Positions 53,824 to 64,000 of a stretch of DNA of 64,000 nucleotides are shown piece by piece (within the stretch, counting starts at the first letter, position 1; every line of letters begins with the position of its first letter). The DNA lies in contig NZ_JACYWE010000005.1 of NCBI RefSeq assembly GCF_014841105.1, positions 220,694 to 284,693 of the forward strand. The letters are read 5' to 3'. The notes below the pieces were generated by a model. That model was not told where the DNA came from and did no database searches. It was given only the letters and a program-made list of their open reading frames with translations. Origin of the DNA: Lolliginicoccus lacisalsi. GTDB lineage: Bacteria > Actinomycetota > Actinomycetes > Mycobacteriales > Mycobacteriaceae. The position numbers and the translations under genes were made by a program.

Positions 53824-55193
53824 ACGACCTGGAGCAAGGGCTGGAGCCCGTCCACCGAGACCAGGGGCGCGCGAGGATCGCTCGCGGTGAATGAGTCGAG
53901 GAAGTTGAGGAATCGCTGCATGTGCGCGGAGATCTCCTCATGGATGTAGAGGTTGGGGTTGGCCTCGATGTCGAGCACCAGGGCGCTGTTCTCGTCGGAC
54001 CGGACCGTGACGACGAGATCATGGACGAGCCCGTCGGTGAGCGCGTGGCTGACCGCGGTGGTGCCGTCGAGCGGGATCGTCGGGTCGGCGAGGGCGAGGT
54101 TGATGGTGGGCCCGAAAGCGTGCGCGTGGTCGCCGATCAGTCCGTGCTCGCGGATGATGTCGTCGTTGCGGAAGCGCTGGTGCGCGATCGCCCCGGCGAT
54201 GCGGTCGCGCGAGGCGCGGATGGCCTCGGCGATGGTGGTGGTCTCGTTGATGCCGGTGCGCAGGGGGACGGTGTTGGCCATGGCTCCGGCCGATCGGCGC
54301 AGCGCGAGGCGGGTGCGTGCTGCGACGGGCAGGGTGAGGGTGGTGTCGGTGGCTCCGGTGATGCGGCTGAGGTAGCCAGCGAAAGCAGCAGTGATGACGG
54401 CGGCGATGGTGCTGCCGGAATGCTGCGCGGCCTCATCGACCGTTTCGGTGATGCGTCCGGGGATCGCCACGGAGGCTCGGACGGTGGCCACGGAGGCGGG
54501 GGCGGTGGTGCGTGCCAGGCTTTCGGCTTCGCTGGCACCGTCGAGGGTTGCTGCCCAGTACCGGCGGTCCTCGTCGAAATCGAGGGCGGCACGGTATGCC
54601 TGCTCGTGCTCGACGAGGGCGTCGATGCCTAGGCCGCGGAACGGGGGGATCTCCCGGTTGCCGAGCATGGCGTTGTGGATCTGGGCGGCGCGGCGCAGGA
54701 AGAGTCGGATCGATTCCGGATCCGCGATGATGCGATGCGCCCGGGTGTACCAGATGTGCTGCTGGGGCCCGATCACGAGCAGCGCGGTCTCGAAAAGGTG
54801 GTCGCCGAGCATGTCCATGGGCGTGGAGCGCTGGAGGCACATCCAGTCGCGGGCGGCGTCGGCGGGATCGTCCTCGCCGGTGAGGTCAACAATGCGCATC
54901 CGCGCTGATCGCGGGGCGCCAGCGACGCGCTGGTAGGGCCACCCCGCGTGCTCGACGATGCTCAGGGTGGTCAGGGCGCAGTCGGATGCTGCTTGGTCGA
55001 TGGCGCGGCGCAGGACATCGACGCCCAGCGGCCCGTCGATGGTGACGTAGCGGGTGAGGCAATCGGGGATGCTGGGGTTCATGCGTTGCGCGAACCAGGC
55101 ATGGGCCTGCGATGCGGTGAGCGGCAGGCGCGCAGGCTGGATCGTGCCTTGGCCTGGCTCGCTCGCGTTGCTCATCACAGTGTGTTCATCCAT
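53820..55193 (-). CDS. Stand-alone condensation-domain-like protein, active-site motif altered
   Basis: A 457-residue NRPS condensation/acyltransferase fold: LPLTASQAHAWFAQRMNPSI (C1), a middle region, AVITAAFAGYLSRITGATDT (C4-C5) and TLTLPVAARTRLALRR. The HHxxxDG site reads HRIIADP: the second, catalytic His is Arg and the Gly is Pro. It is therefore probably not a normal peptide-bond former; a structural, acyltransferase or recruitment role is possible. It lies near the NRPS gene on the same strand. G-rich ribosome site before ATG 55193. Confidence 0.75.
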   Translation of the reverse strand: MDEHTVMSNASEPGQGTIQPARLPLTASQAHAWFAQRMNPSIPDCLTRYVTIDGPLGVDVLRRAIDQAASDCALTTLSIVEHAGWPYQRVAGAPRSARMRIVDLTGEDDPADAARDWMCLQRSTPMDMLGDHLFETALLVIGPQQHIWYTRAHRIIADPESIRLFLRRAAQIHNAMLGNREIPPFRGLGIDALVEHEQAYRAALDFDEDRRYWAATLDGASEAESLARTTAPASVATVRASVAIPGRITETVDEAAQHSGSTIAAVITAAFAGYLSRITGATDTTLTLPVAARTRLALRRSAGAMANTVPLRTGINETTTIAEAIRASRDRIAGAIAHQRFRNDDIIREHGLIGDHAHAFGPTINLALADPTIPLDGTTAVSHALTDGLVHDLVVTVRSDENSALVLDIEANPNLYIHEEISAHMQRFLNFLDSFTASDPRAPLVSVDGLQPLLQVV

Positions 55194-55577
55194 CTGGTCC
55201 CCCGGAGCGTTACATGCACGGTGTGGTCGTCAAGGTGCATCCGTTGCCGAGCATTGTCTCGGTTTGGTAACCCGACCCTGGTGGGCTGGTATTCCTGGGC
55301 TCGCCTTCCTCGTCCGGTGGTGTTGTTGTCGCGCCAGAGTGATTCTTACCGTAGTTGATTGCGCCTTTGCTGACGATCCGCCGATTGCATGACACTAGTC
55401 CTCGGGGCACGCGCGCGGCGCCGCGCGTGTGGCGTTGTTCACGCATGGGTTACGGCGGCGAAAGCTACTGTGACAAGATGTCTCATCAATGGTGATCGCG
55501 TGTTTCCCGACCGCCACCGAGCACCCCGCCCAGCGACACCGTGCCACGGCCTGCCCGACCTGAAGGAGCCCACCAGC
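55194..55577. other. 384-bp divergent intergenic region
   Basis: It lies between the condensation-like gene and the PhaC-like gene. A GC palindrome of 16 bp lies near 55411-55430 and a TACTGT -10-like hexamer at 55466-55471, with no good -35. I see no open frame with neighbour-like codon use. GAAGGAG at 55562-55568 is the ribosome site of the PhaC-like gene. Confidence 0.4.
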
Positions 55578-56780
55578 ATGAGCGCCAGCCTCGACCTCCC
55601 AGCGGCTCCCCCGGCACCCTCCCGGGCAGGAGGCCGCCAGCGCGGCGCCACCTCCCGCGCGCTCGCCACCCGGCTCGGCGCGCCGAGCCTGGCTGCCAAG
55701 GTGTCGAGCGTCAGGGTTCCCGCAGTCAAGGTCCCGACGGCCGCGCGCAATGCCTGGAACCTCACCCTCGGCGAGGGCCTCGAGCCCTACCAGCCCACCC
55801 CCCCCACCGTCATCCACGAGGGCCCCCACCGCACGCTCCGCAAGTACGACGTGCCCGCGGGCGGCAACCACGACGCGCATCCGGTGCTGCTCGTCCCGCC
55901 GCTGGCCGTGCCCATCTCCTGCTTCGACCTCCGCCCCGAGCAGAGCCTCGCCCAGCACCTCATCGACACCGGCCACGCGCCCTCCGTCGTGGACTACGGC
56001 ACCATCTCGTTCGCTGACCGCGACCTCGGGTTCGAGGAATGGATCGACGACATCATTCCCGCCGCGATCAAGCGCGTCTCCGCCGAGCATGGCGGCGCGC
56101 CGATCGATGTGGTGGCCTGGTGCCTCGGCGGAACGATGACGCTGCTCTCCGCCGCCGCGCACCCCGAGCAGCCGATCCGCTCCATCGCCACCGTCGCCAC
56201 CCCGATCGACTACGCGAAGCTGCCCAACCTCGTGCCCCTGCGCACCGCGGCACGGTTCACCGGCGGGCGCGTCACCACCTATGGCACGAAGCTGATGGGC
56301 GGCATGCCCGCGCCCTTCGTCAAGCTGACGTTCCGCGCCACCGCGTTCCAGCGGGAGTTGAAGAAGCCCTGGTTCATCGCTCGCAACCTCGGCAACACCG
56401 AGACGCTCGCGCGGATGGAATCGATCGAGCGCTTCATGGGCCAGATGCCCGGCTACCCGGGCCGCCTCTACCTGCAGCTCTGGCAGCGCATCATGCTGCG
56501 CAACGACCTCGCCAAGGGGCAGCTCGTCCTCGGCGACCGGCGCATCGACCTCCGCCGCGTGGACAAGCCGGTGCTGGCCATCGCGGGGACCGGGGATGCC
56601 ATCACCTCGGTGCCTGCTGCCCGCCACCTCGCCACGGTTCTCACGGGTTCGCCCGGGATCCGGTTCGAGACCGCTCCCGGCAGCCACCTCGGGGTGCTCG
56701 CCGGACCCGGGGCGCCCGAGCACACCTGGCCGCACATCGACGTCTTCCTCGCCGAGCAGCAAGCCGCCGCGCGCGCCTAG
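55578..56780 (+). CDS. PhaC-like alpha/beta hydrolase with catalytic Cys
   Basis: A 400-residue protein of the poly(3-hydroxyalkanoate) synthase superfamily. Its lipase-like box is VVAWCLGGTMTLL, with Cys in place of Ser as in PhaC (GxCxGG), Asp in AGTGDAITSVP and His in PGSHLGVLAG. The region LVPPLAVPISCFDLRPEQSL is typical. It may polymerise hydroxyacyl-CoA, or act as a general thiol acyltransferase. PhaE, PhaR and phasins are absent here. It is convergent with the NRPS gene (44 bp), so a role in product release is an open idea. Confidence 0.8.
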   Translation: MSASLDLPAAPPAPSRAGGRQRGATSRALATRLGAPSLAAKVSSVRVPAVKVPTAARNAWNLTLGEGLEPYQPTPPTVIHEGPHRTLRKYDVPAGGNHDAHPVLLVPPLAVPISCFDLRPEQSLAQHLIDTGHAPSVVDYGTISFADRDLGFEEWIDDIIPAAIKRVSAEHGGAPIDVVAWCLGGTMTLLSAAAHPEQPIRSIATVATPIDYAKLPNLVPLRTAARFTGGRVTTYGTKLMGGMPAPFVKLTFRATAFQRELKKPWFIARNLGNTETLARMESIERFMGQMPGYPGRLYLQLWQRIMLRNDLAKGQLVLGDRRIDLRRVDKPVLAIAGTGDAITSVPAARHLATVLTGSPGIRFETAPGSHLGVLAGPGAPEHTWPHIDVFLAEQQAAARA

Positions 56781-56824
56781 CCGTCCGCTTCCGCGACGTC
56801 AAGGCGCGAGGAGGCGCCCCGGGG

Positions 56825-59800
56825 TCAGTCCTGTAGCTCGATCGTGCCGCTGGGCGCGAGGCGCGCGCGCAGCCCGAGCCTGATCAAGCGGCCACCGGGG
56901 CTGGTGGCACGCGGGTCAGCGACCAGGGCGACGGACGTAGGGCCCGCCCCAGCGGCCACGTAGCTGGCGAGGCCGGCATCGCAGGCGTATAGCTCCCCGC
57001 TGGAGGCAGGCTCGAGCCGGGCATCGAGCAGGCGCAGCACGATGCCCGGCGCGGGCTCCACAGCGCCCGCCTCGCCTTCCAGCAGCATGGCGGCGAGGCT
57101 TGCGCTGCCCCCTGCCGTCTCGGGCGCTTCCTCGAGGTCGAGGGGAGTTCCGGTGGCCATCGCCTTGAGGAGCAGCAAGTGGCCGGTCGGCTCGCTCCCC
57201 GACTCGAGCAGGAGTGCCGTGCCAAGCTGTGTCAGCGCGATCGGCTCGTCACCGTGGGACAGGATGATCGCGGGGTCCGCGTCGCGCAAGGGATGCGGCC
57301 GGTCATAGAAGGTGATGGGGCCCGGGGGCTGCTGCTTGAGCGCTGCCGCGGTCGCCGCGTCGTCGAGCAGCACCCATTCCGTCGCCGCGTGCTCGTCGAT
57401 GCCGTCGCCATCGAGGGCGATGCCGAGGTCTGCCCCGGGAGCAGGACGATCGGGCTTGCCCGCGGTCATCGCGATCGCGGCGCCCGTCTTCGCGGCAGCG
57501 AGCAGCGCGATGAGCGCCTCGATGGATGGGGGTATCGCAACCCGCACGGTGGTGCCCGCGCGGGCACCCCGGAGCAGGAGCAAGCGGGCGAGGCGCGAGG
57601 ACCTGCGATCGAGATTGCGGTAGGTCAGCGCGCGGCCCTCGTGACGGGCAGCGATCGCAGTGGGGTCATGCTCGATGGCCGCGTCGATGGCGTGCAGCAG
57701 GGTCGTGGGCGCCCCCGGCACCGGGGGCCCGGCGATGCTGTCGGGGGTGGCTGCCGGTTCCAGGCCGGATGCGGCCTCCTCGTGCGCCTCCAGCGTGATG
57801 TCGCCCACCCGGGCCTCGGGGCTGCTGACGAGCGCGTCGAGGATCGTGGCGTACCACTCGGCGATGCGCCGGACAGTGCGCTCCTCGAAGAGGTCGCGCC
57901 GGTAGGTGATGATGCCGCTGAGGCCGGAATCGTCCTCGACGATGCCGAAGGTGAGGTCGGTCTTGGCGACGTGCAGGCCGTGGTCGAGGACGTCGACCTC
58001 GAGCCCGGCGAGCGTGGCGGCCCCTGGCTTCGCGCCGTCCACGGTGAGCAGGACCTGGTAGACGGGACTGTGGGTGATGGGGCGGCGCGGCATCACCGCA
58101 TCCACGATCGCCTCAAACGGCACGTCCGCGTTGGAGTAGGCGCCGATGTCAGCGCGCCGCGCCTCGTCGAGCACCTCCATCGCGGTGGCCGCGGGATCGA
58201 TAAAGGTGCGCAGCGGAAGCGTGTTGACGAACATGCCGACCAGATCCGCCAGCGCTGGGTCGCTGCGTCCCGCGGTGGGGGTGCCCACGACGATGTCGCT
58301 GCTGCCGGTGATGCGGGCGAGCATCGCCGCCAGGCCCGCGTGCAGCACCATGAACGTGGTGGTGCCGGTTCGTCGCGCCGTGGCCGCCAGTCGCTCCTGC
58401 AGGCCGGGAGGCAGTGGCAGGTCGACCGCGCCGCCCTCCGCCGAGGGAATCGCGGGCCGCGGCTTGTCGAGCGGCAGGTCGAGCTCATCCGGTGTTCCCG
58501 CAAGGGCGCGCCGCCAATAGGTGATCTGCTCCGCCCACAACGAGCCAGGGTCGGTGGGGGCGCCGAGCAGATCGTGCTGCCACGCCGCATAGTCGAGGTA
58601 GCTGATCCGCAGGGGCGACCAGGCAGGCTTGGCGCCTGCGATGCGAGCAGCGTAGGCGGCGATCATGTCGCGCACCAGCGGGGGGACGGATTCGCCATCG
58701 GCGGCGATGTGATGCACCACCAGGGCGAGGATGTGCTCATTGGGGGCGGTGCGGAGCAGCTCGATCCGGATGGGCGCGTCGGTAGTGACGTCGAATCCGC
58801 GGCTCACGAGGCCGAGGACGTGGTCGGCGGCGTCCGCGGGAGCAATCGAGTGCTCGGTGAGGACGGTGGCGCTCACCGCCCGGGCATCGAGGACTCGCTG
58901 GTACGGCTCGCCGTCCGCGCTGGGATAGATGGTCCGCAGCATGATGTGGCGCTCGAGGATGTCCTGGACAGCAGCGCGCAGCGCGCCTCGGTCGAGAGTG
59001 CCGCGCAGGCGCAGGGCGACGGGGATGTTGTAGGTCGCGAGCGTGGGGTCCCACCGGTTGAGGATGTGCATGCGTTCCTGCGCCGGGGAGAGCGGCGGAT
59101 GCGCGGGATGGACCCGGGGCTCGAGCGGCGGGCGCGCGGGCCCGGTGGCGCGCGTGTCGAGGATGCTGGCTAGTCCGGCGACGGTGGGCTGCTCGAAGAT
59201 GTCCTGGGCGCGCAGGGTGGTTCCGGTGGCGGCGCTCGCGCGGGCGACGACCTTCAGCGCGGTGAGCGAGTGCCCCCCGAGCTCGAAGAAGGACGTGTCG
59301 GCGGTGACATGCTCGATCCCGAGGACGTCGGCGAAGATGCCGGCGAGCAGCTTCTCCGAAGCGGTCGAGGGGGCCACGCCGCCGGTGATGCCGGGGACGC
59401 TTCCCGGCGCGGGCAGTGCCCGTCGGTCGATCTTGCCGCTCGCGGAGAGCGGGAACTCCGGCAGCGCGATGATGTGGGCGGGGATCATGTAGTCGGGCAG
59501 CGTGCTCGCCAGCGCGGCTCGGGCCGCGCGGGGGAATTCCTCATCGACGGAACCGGTGGCGGCGTAGGCGATCAGTTGGTCGCCGTCGGCGAGGACGAGC
59601 GCCTGGTTGACAGTGTCGAGCGCGAGCAGTGCCGCTTCGGTCTCGCCGAGCTCGATGCGCAGGCCGCGGATCTTGACCTGGAAGTCGGTGCGCCCGAGGT
59701 AGTCGAGGGAACCGTCGCGGCGCCAGCGCACGAGGTCGCCCGTGCGATACAGCCGCGCCCCGCCCACAGCGGCAAAGGGATCGGCGACGAAGCGCTGGGC

Positions 59801-62800
59801 GGTCAGCGCGGGCAGGTTGCCGTACCCGCGGGCCACCGGCAGGCCACCGATGTAGAGCTCGCCAGGCAGTCCGGGCGGGACCGGGCGCAGCCACTCGTCG
59901 AGCAAGTGCAGCCGCGCATTGCGGATGGGGGTGCCGATCGGGGCTGGATCGATATCGGTCGTGACGGTCCATCGGGCGACGCTGTCGGAGGCCTCGGTGG
60001 GGCCGTAGCTGTTGATGACGCTCACGCCGCGGTCGATGAGGGCGCGGACCATGTTCATGCGGATGGGCTCGCCACCGAGATACACGGTGTGCGCTCGCGT
60101 GAGGATGCCCTCGACGTCGGCTTCGACGAGTGCCTCGAACGCGCTGGGCGCCATGTTCGCGAGCACGATGCCCTCGCTCGACACCGTGCGCAGGATGCTG
60201 GCGGGGTCGAATCGCGGCTCGGCGAGGTGAAGGGTTGCCCCGGTGCTCAGCGCGGACCACACCTGTTTCTGGGTGAGGTCGAACGTCGGCGCGGACGCCA
60301 CCAGCACGCCCTCCCCCGGGCCGAGCTCGAGCTCGTCGAGATACCAGGCGAGCGTGTTGAGGATGCCACCGAACGGCACCAGGGTGGGCTTGGGCTTGCC
60401 CGTGGAGCCCGAGGTGGTGATGACGTAGCCGAGTCGCTGGCCAGCGCCGGGCTCGGCCCACCGATCGGGCAGTCCGTGCTGGTCACCGGGAGGCGCGGGA
60501 TCCGGCGTGGAGCCGAGGGTGATGGCCCGGCCGGGCTCGATGGCGTCGCTGTGCTCCAGGCCGGGCGCGCAGAGAACGATGCGGGCTCCGGTATCGCCCA
60601 GGATCGTGGCGATGCGGCTGCTGGGCTGGCTGGGGTCCACGGGCAGGTACGCGGCCCCGGCCTTCCAGGCGGCGACCATGCCGACGATCCAGGCGCGTGA
60701 ACGCGGAACAGCAAGCGCCACCACATCGTCCGGTCCGGTTCCCCGCGCGACGAGCTGGTGGGCGAGCTGCTCGGACCAGTCATCGAGCTCGGCGTAGGTC
60801 AGGGAGCCATCGGCGTCCACCACGGCCCGGGCCTCGGGCCGCTCCCGGACTTGCTCGCGCAACCGCGCAAGGGGCGTTGCTGGAGGGGATGCCGCGGCAC
60901 CGGTCCCCCAGGCGGTGACCTGCTCGCGCTCGCGGGCGGTGAGCAGCGGGTGGTCGCGCAACGGCGCGCCGGGAAGCGCGGTGACATGCCCGATGAGAAG
61001 GAGGAGCCGGTCCACGAGCGCCTCGATGGTGGCGTGATCGAACAGGTCCGCGGCGTAGGTGACGATGACCTCGCGGGGCGCGTCCTCGGTGGGCTCGGTG
61101 ATGGTGAACTGCAGGTCGAACTTCGCGGTCGCGCCGTCGGCTTCGAGGAACTCGGCCTCGAGGCCCGCGAGGCGCAGCACGGGGACAGCCTGGTTCTGGA
61201 AGGACAGCATCACCTGGAACAGGGGCGTGTGGGCCCGGGAACGCGGCGGGCCGACGGCCTCGACGACCTGCTCGAACGGGATATCGGTGTGGTCGAATGC
61301 CTCGAGGTCCACGCGGCGGGCCTCGGCGAGCAGGTCGGTGAAGGATCGGCTGCCATCGATGTGCAGGCGCAGCACGAGGGTGTTGACGAACATGCCGACA
61401 AGATCGTCGAGCATCGCCTCGCCCCGTCCCGCGATGGGAGTGCCGATGGCGATATCGGTGGTGCCCGAATACGTGGACAGGAGCACCGCGAGCGCTGCGT
61501 GCATCGCCATGAATGGGGTCGCGCGATGCTCGCGCGCGAGGCCTGCGAGGCTGTCCATGGCATCGGCCGGGAGGTGCGCGCGATAGGTCGCGCCGCGGGT
61601 GCCCTGGCGGGCCGGGCGCGGGTGATCGGTGGGCAGCGGCAGCAGCGCGGGAAGCTCGGCGAGCTGGCTGGTCCAGTAGCGCAGCTCGGTGGCCGCGAGC
61701 GAGCTAGGGTCGCTCGGATCGCCGAGGATGCCGCGCTGCCAGATCGCGAAGTCCGCGTACTGCACGGGCAGCGGGTTCCACCCGGGCTCGCGGCCATCGG
61801 TGCGTGCCTGGTAGGCGATCATGAGGTCGCGGGCGAGCGGCGCCATCGACGCTCCGTCCGCGGACACGTGGTGCACGGCGACCGCGAGGATGTGGTCGTC
61901 GGTGCCGCTGATGGTGATCAGTCCGGCGCGCATGGGGATCGCGGCACCGGCATCGAAGAAGGTGGTCACGATCTCCATCGCGTGGCGGTGGGCCTCGGCG
62001 GCGGTCGCGGCGGTCCGCCGCTCGAGGCGCGGCGCGCGCTCGACGGGCAGGATGACCTGGATGGGGCCGTTGCTGGTGCTCGGGTACACGGTGCGCAGTA
62101 CCTCGTGGCGCGCGAGGACATCGTCGAGCGCCGCGCTCATGGCGTCCTCGTCGAGCGGGCCGCGCAACCGGATGGCGAGCGGGATGTTGTAGACAGCGGT
62201 GTCGGGCTCGATGTCGTTGAGGATGCGCATGCGCAGCTGGGCGAGCGACAGGGGCAGCTCGGCGGGGCGGGGCATCGGAGCGAGCGGCGCGCGGCGGCTC
62301 GATCCGCGCTGGCCGAGGCGGCTGGCGAGCTCCACGATCGAGGGGGCGTCGAAGAGGTCGCGCACGCTCATGGTGGTGCCGAGCGCGTCGCTGGCGCGGG
62401 CAGCGACCTTGGCCGCTGACAAGGAGTTGCCGCCGAGATCGAAGAAGCTGGTGGTGGTGCTGATCCGGGCCGCGCCGAGCACCTCGGTGAAGACGTCGGC
62501 GAGGATCTCCTCGGTAGGCGTGGCCGGCGAGCGGTGCGCGGCGCTGGTGCTGGCGAAGTCGGGGCGCGGCAGGCGCGCGCGGTCGAGCTTGCCGTTGACG
62601 GTGACCGGCCACTCCGGGACGAGCAGGATCTGCGTGGGCACGAGGTAGGAAGGGGCGCGCCGCGCGACGTGGGCGCGGACCTCGGCGATGTCGATGCTGG
62701 GGCGCGTGGCGGTGATGTAGGCGATGAGGTGATCGCCGAGGCTCTCGTCGCGGTGGACCATCGCCACGGCTGCGGTGACACCGGGGTGGCTGGCAATGAG

Positions 62801-64000
62801 CGCCTCGGCCTCGCCGAGCTCGATGCGCAGGCCGCGCAGCTTCACCTGGAAATCGGTGCGGCCGACATAGTGCAGCGAGCGGTCGTGATCCCACCGCACG
62901 AGGTCACCGGATCGGTACATGCGTTGCCCGGGCTTGCCGTAGGGGTTGGCGACGAAGCGGGCGGCAGTGAGCTCGTGCTGGCCGAGGTAGCCGCGCGCCT
63001 CCCCCACCGAGACGATGTAGAGCTCGCCGGGGACGCCCACGGGAACGGGGCGGAGGCGATCATCGAGGACGAGCACGGCATTGCCCGCGATCGGGCGGCC
63101 GATGGTGACGGGCTCGCCGGGGCGCATGGCGTCCGTGGTGGTGGTCCAGATCGTGGTCTCGGTGGGTCCATACAGGTTGTGCATGGCCACGTGCGGGGCC
63201 CAGGCGTCGACGAGCTCCGGGGGGCATGCCTCGCCGGCGACGGCGAGCGCCCGCAGGTGCTGGGCAGCGCCGGGCGCGCCGAGCGACGCGAGCACCGACG
63301 GGGTGAGGAACGCATGGGTGATGCGCTGCTCGGCGAGGACCGAGGCGAGCGCCTCGCCGGCAGTGATGCTGGGCGGCACGACCACGGTGGTGGCACTCGC
63401 GCACAGGGCCATGAGCATCTCGAACACGGCGGCGTCGAAGCTCGGCGAGGCTAGGTGCGTGACGCGCGAGTCGGCACTGACCCCGAGGATGCGCAGTTCC
63501 TCCCGGGCGACCGTAGCGAGGCCGGCGTGGGGCACCACCACGCCCTTGGGGGTGCCGGTGGAGCCCGAGGTGAAGATGATGTACGCGGCGTTGGAGGGAC
63601 GGAGGCCACTCCGGCGCTCGTGGTCCTGGATGCGGTGGCCCGGCGCCGCCGAGGCGCGATCGCTGGTGGCGGGGTCGCTGAGATCGAGCTGGCGCACGCC
63701 ACCGGGCAGCGGGGCGCCCGTGCTGGTGATGCCGAGAATGGCTCCGGACCGGCGGATCATGTCCGCGGCGCGCTCGGGCGGATGGGCCGGGTCGATGGGC
63801 AGGTAGGCCGCGCCTGCCTTGGTGATCGCCCAGATGGCGGCAAGGGTGGCGAGACCGCGGCTCGCGCCGATCGCGACGACTGCCTCTGGGCCCGCGCCCT
63901 CGGCGATGAGCAACCGGGCGAGCTGGTTGGTCCAGGCGTCGAGCTCGGCGTAGGACAGGGCGCGGGCCCCGTCGAGGATCGCGGTGCGCTCCGGGTCCCG
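56825..64000 (-). CDS. Nonribosomal peptide synthetase, 3' part (5' end beyond window)
   Basis: At least 2,390 residues, reading A-PCP-C-A-PCP-C-(A*). A1 (64000 to about 62560): [20 protein letters not shown]1: FDLGGNSL near 62430. C1: HHVSADG near 61870. A2 (about 60900-59400): [19 protein letters not shown]2: ELGGHSL near 59275. C2: HHIAADG near 58705. The end (about 57690-56825) is a shortened A-like domain lacking the SGSTG, YGPTE and GRxD motifs, with no PCP or thioesterase after it. Approximate specificity letters: A1 D-A-F-F-A-A-L-I-W; A2 D-L-K-N-Y-G-S-D-S; I do not assign amino acids from these. The frame is open at base 64000. Confidence 0.92.
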   Translation of the reverse strand, partial: RDPERTAILDGARALSYAELDAWTNQLARLLIAEGAGPEAVVAIGASRGLATLAAIWAITKAGAAYLPIDPAHPPERAADMIRRSGAILGITSTGAPLPGGVRQLDLSDPATSDRASAAPGHRIQDHERRSGLRPSNAAYIIFTSGSTGTPKGVVVPHAGLATVAREELRILGVSADSRVTHLASPSFDAAVFEMLMALCASATTVVVPPSITAGEALASVLAEQRITHAFLTPSVLASLGAPGAAQHLRALAVAGEACPPELVDAWAPHVAMHNLYGPTETTIWTTTTDAMRPGEPVTIGRPIAGNAVLVLDDRLRPVPVGVPGELYIVSVGEARGYLGQHELTAARFVANPYGKPGQRMYRSGDLVRWDHDRSLHYVGRTDFQVKLRGLRIELGEAEALIASHPGVTAAVAMVHRDESLGDHLIAYITATRPSIDIAEVRAHVARRAPSYLVPTQILLVPEWPVTVNGKLDRARLPRPDFASTSAAHRSPATPTEEILADVFTEVLGAARISTTTSFFDLGGNSLSAAKVAARASDALGTTMSVRDLFDAPSIVELASRLGQRGSSRRAPLAPMPRPAELPLSLAQLRMRILNDIEPDTAVYNIPLAIRLRGPLDEDAMSAALDDVLARHEVLRTVYPSTSNGPIQVILPVERAPRLERRTAATAAEAHRHAMEIVTTFFDAGAAIPMRAGLITISGTDDHILAVAVHHVSADGASMAPLARDLMIAYQARTDGREPGWNPLPVQYADFAIWQRGILGDPSDPSSLAATELRYWTSQLAELPALLPLPTDHPRPARQGTRGATYRAHLPADAMDSLAGLAREHRATPFMAMHAALAVLLSTYSGTTDIAIGTPIAGRGEAMLDDLVGMFVNTLVLRLHIDGSRSFTDLLAEARRVDLEAFDHTDIPFEQVVEAVGPPRSRAHTPLFQVMLSFQNQAVPVLRLAGLEAEFLEADGATAKFDLQFTITEPTEDAPREVIVTYAADLFDHATIEALVDRLLLLIGHVTALPGAPLRDHPLLTAREREQVTAWGTGAAASPPATPLARLREQVRERPEARAVVDADGSLTYAELDDWSEQLAHQLVARGTGPDDVVALAVPRSRAWIVGMVAAWKAGAAYLPVDPSQPSSRIATILGDTGARIVLCAPGLEHSDAIEPGRAITLGSTPDPAPPGDQHGLPDRWAEPGAGQRLGYVITTSGSTGKPKPTLVPFGGILNTLAWYLDELELGPGEGVLVASAPTFDLTQKQVWSALSTGATLHLAEPRFDPASILRTVSSEGIVLANMAPSAFEALVEADVEGILTRAHTVYLGGEPIRMNMVRALIDRGVSVINSYGPTEASDSVARWTVTTDIDPAPIGTPIRNARLHLLDEWLRPVPPGLPGELYIGGLPVARGYGNLPALTAQRFVADPFAAVGGARLYRTGDLVRWRRDGSLDYLGRTDFQVKIRGLRIELGETEAALLALDTVNQALVLADGDQLIAYAATGSVDEEFPRAARAALASTLPDYMIPAHIIALPEFPLSASGKIDRRALPAPGSVPGITGGVAPSTASEKLLAGIFADVLGIEHVTADTSFFELGGHSLTALKVVARASAATGTTLRAQDIFEQPTVAGLASILDTRATGPARPPLEPRVHPAHPPLSPAQERMHILNRWDPTLATYNIPVALRLRGTLDRGALRAAVQDILERHIMLRTIYPSADGEPYQRVLDARAVSATVLTEHSIAPADAADHVLGLVSRGFDVTTDAPIRIELLRTAPNEHILALVVHHIAADGESVPPLVRDMIAAYAARIAGAKPAWSPLRISYLDYAAWQHDLLGAPTDPGSLWAEQITYWRRALAGTPDELDLPLDKPRPAIPSAEGGAVDLPLPPGLQERLAATARRTGTTTFMVLHAGLAAMLARITGSSDIVVGTPTAGRSDPALADLVGMFVNTLPLRTFIDPAATAMEVLDEARRADIGAYSNADVPFEAIVDAVMPRRPITHSPVYQVLLTVDGAKPGAATLAGLEVDVLDHGLHVAKTDLTFGIVEDDSGLSGIITYRRDLFEERTVRRIAEWYATILDALVSSPEARVGDITLEAHEEAASGLEPAATPDSIAGPPVPGAPTTLLHAIDAAIEHDPTAIAARHEGRALTYRNLDRRSSRLARLLLLRGARAGTTVRVAIPPSIEALIALLAAAKTGAAIAMTAGKPDRPAPGADLGIALDGDGIDEHAATEWVLLDDAATAAALKQQPPGPITFYDRPHPLRDADPAIILSHGDEPIALTQLGTALLLESGSEPTGHLLLLKAMATGTPLDLEEAPETAGGSASLAAMLLEGEAGAVEPAPGIVLRLLDARLEPASSGELYACDAGLASYVAAGAGPTSVALVADPRATSPGGRLIRLGLRARLAPSGTIELQD

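Noticed and set aside
57179..62419. Long plus-strand frames opposite the NRPS (57179-59173, 59270-60700, 60758-62419)
   Set aside because: All are antisense to intact NRPS domains and lack recognisable motifs.
1..64000. CRISPR array, rRNA, tRNA or insertion sequence
   Set aside because: No regularly spaced repeats, cloverleaf sequence, rRNA segments or transposase frames were recognised on reading both strands.

Overview
The window is high-GC actinobacterial DNA whose central part has the gene neighbourhood of the Mycobacterium tuberculosis Rv2090-Rv2115 region: a 5'-3' exonuclease, helY, tatC, tatA, pafC, pafB, pafA, prcA, prcB, pup, dop and mpa, with a helZ-like helicase further on. Together with a DprE2-like reductase, a Rv2525c-like Tat-exported protein, an F420-type PPOX oxidoreductase and an EspC-like type VII secretion protein, this points to a member of the Mycobacteriales (Corynebacteriales). 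The genus cannot be fixed from sequence alone.

Layout. 1-8.5 kb: the end of a short-chain dehydrogenase, a PucR-type regulator, a secreted glycine-rich protein, a three-gene WxL/DUF916-like surface complex, an MFS exporter and a Tat-exported DUF1906 protein. 8.6-12.2 kb: a tightly coupled minus-strand operon of a DprE2-like reductase, cobL (split by an in-frame TAG), cobM and cobK. 12.2-14.6 kb: a PPOX enzyme, a perfect LexA box in front of a tiny leaderless reading frame, and an MFS/ArsR metal-efflux pair with an overlapping operator. 14.6-19 kb: a DsbA-like protein, an M24 peptidase, an exonuclease and an ALDH7-type dehydrogenase. 19-33.3 kb: helY, tatC/tatA, and the Pup-proteasome system: Pup and its deamidase Dop, the ligase PafA, the Mpa unfoldase, the 20S core PrcBA, and the WYL regulators PafB/PafC. 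33.5-41.5 kb: a 1,276-residue HTH-nSTAND-TM-WD40 protein, an unknown protein, and the SWIM/SNF2 helicase HelZ. 41.7-46.3 kb: a methyltransferase, then an EspC-like / alpha-beta hydrolase / lipoprotein trio between two copies of a 59-bp hairpin element, and another hydrolase. 46.5-50.4 kb: an FHA protein, a small membrane protein, and a remarkable fusion of a SEDS glycosyltransferase with a penicillin-binding transpeptidase. 50.4-53.8 kb: a lipoprotein, a VTT/DedA-like protein and a DUF2207 protein. 53.8-64 kb: a stand-alone condensation-like protein with a damaged active site, a PhaC-like cysteine hydrolase, and the 3' part of a large NRPS (A-PCP-C-A-PCP-C, then a decayed A-like end) that runs off the window.

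Two themes run through the noncoding DNA. First, intergenic gaps repeatedly hold long inverted repeats of 41-59 bp in at least five sequence families (A at 3257 and 38163; B at 6356, 12656 and 27472; C at 42458 and 45216; D at 31407; E at 41604). Most lie at gene ends, and three (C1, C2, D) are exactly 59 bp. Second, several genes appear to be leaderless, with a TAnnnT -10 hexamer about 7 nt before the start codon (PPOX, LexA-box mini-ORF, MFS, PAP2, pafA, nSTAND).

No rRNA, tRNA, CRISPR array, insertion sequence or cobalamin riboswitch was recognised. All product names rest on reading motifs and on known gene order; no database search was run.
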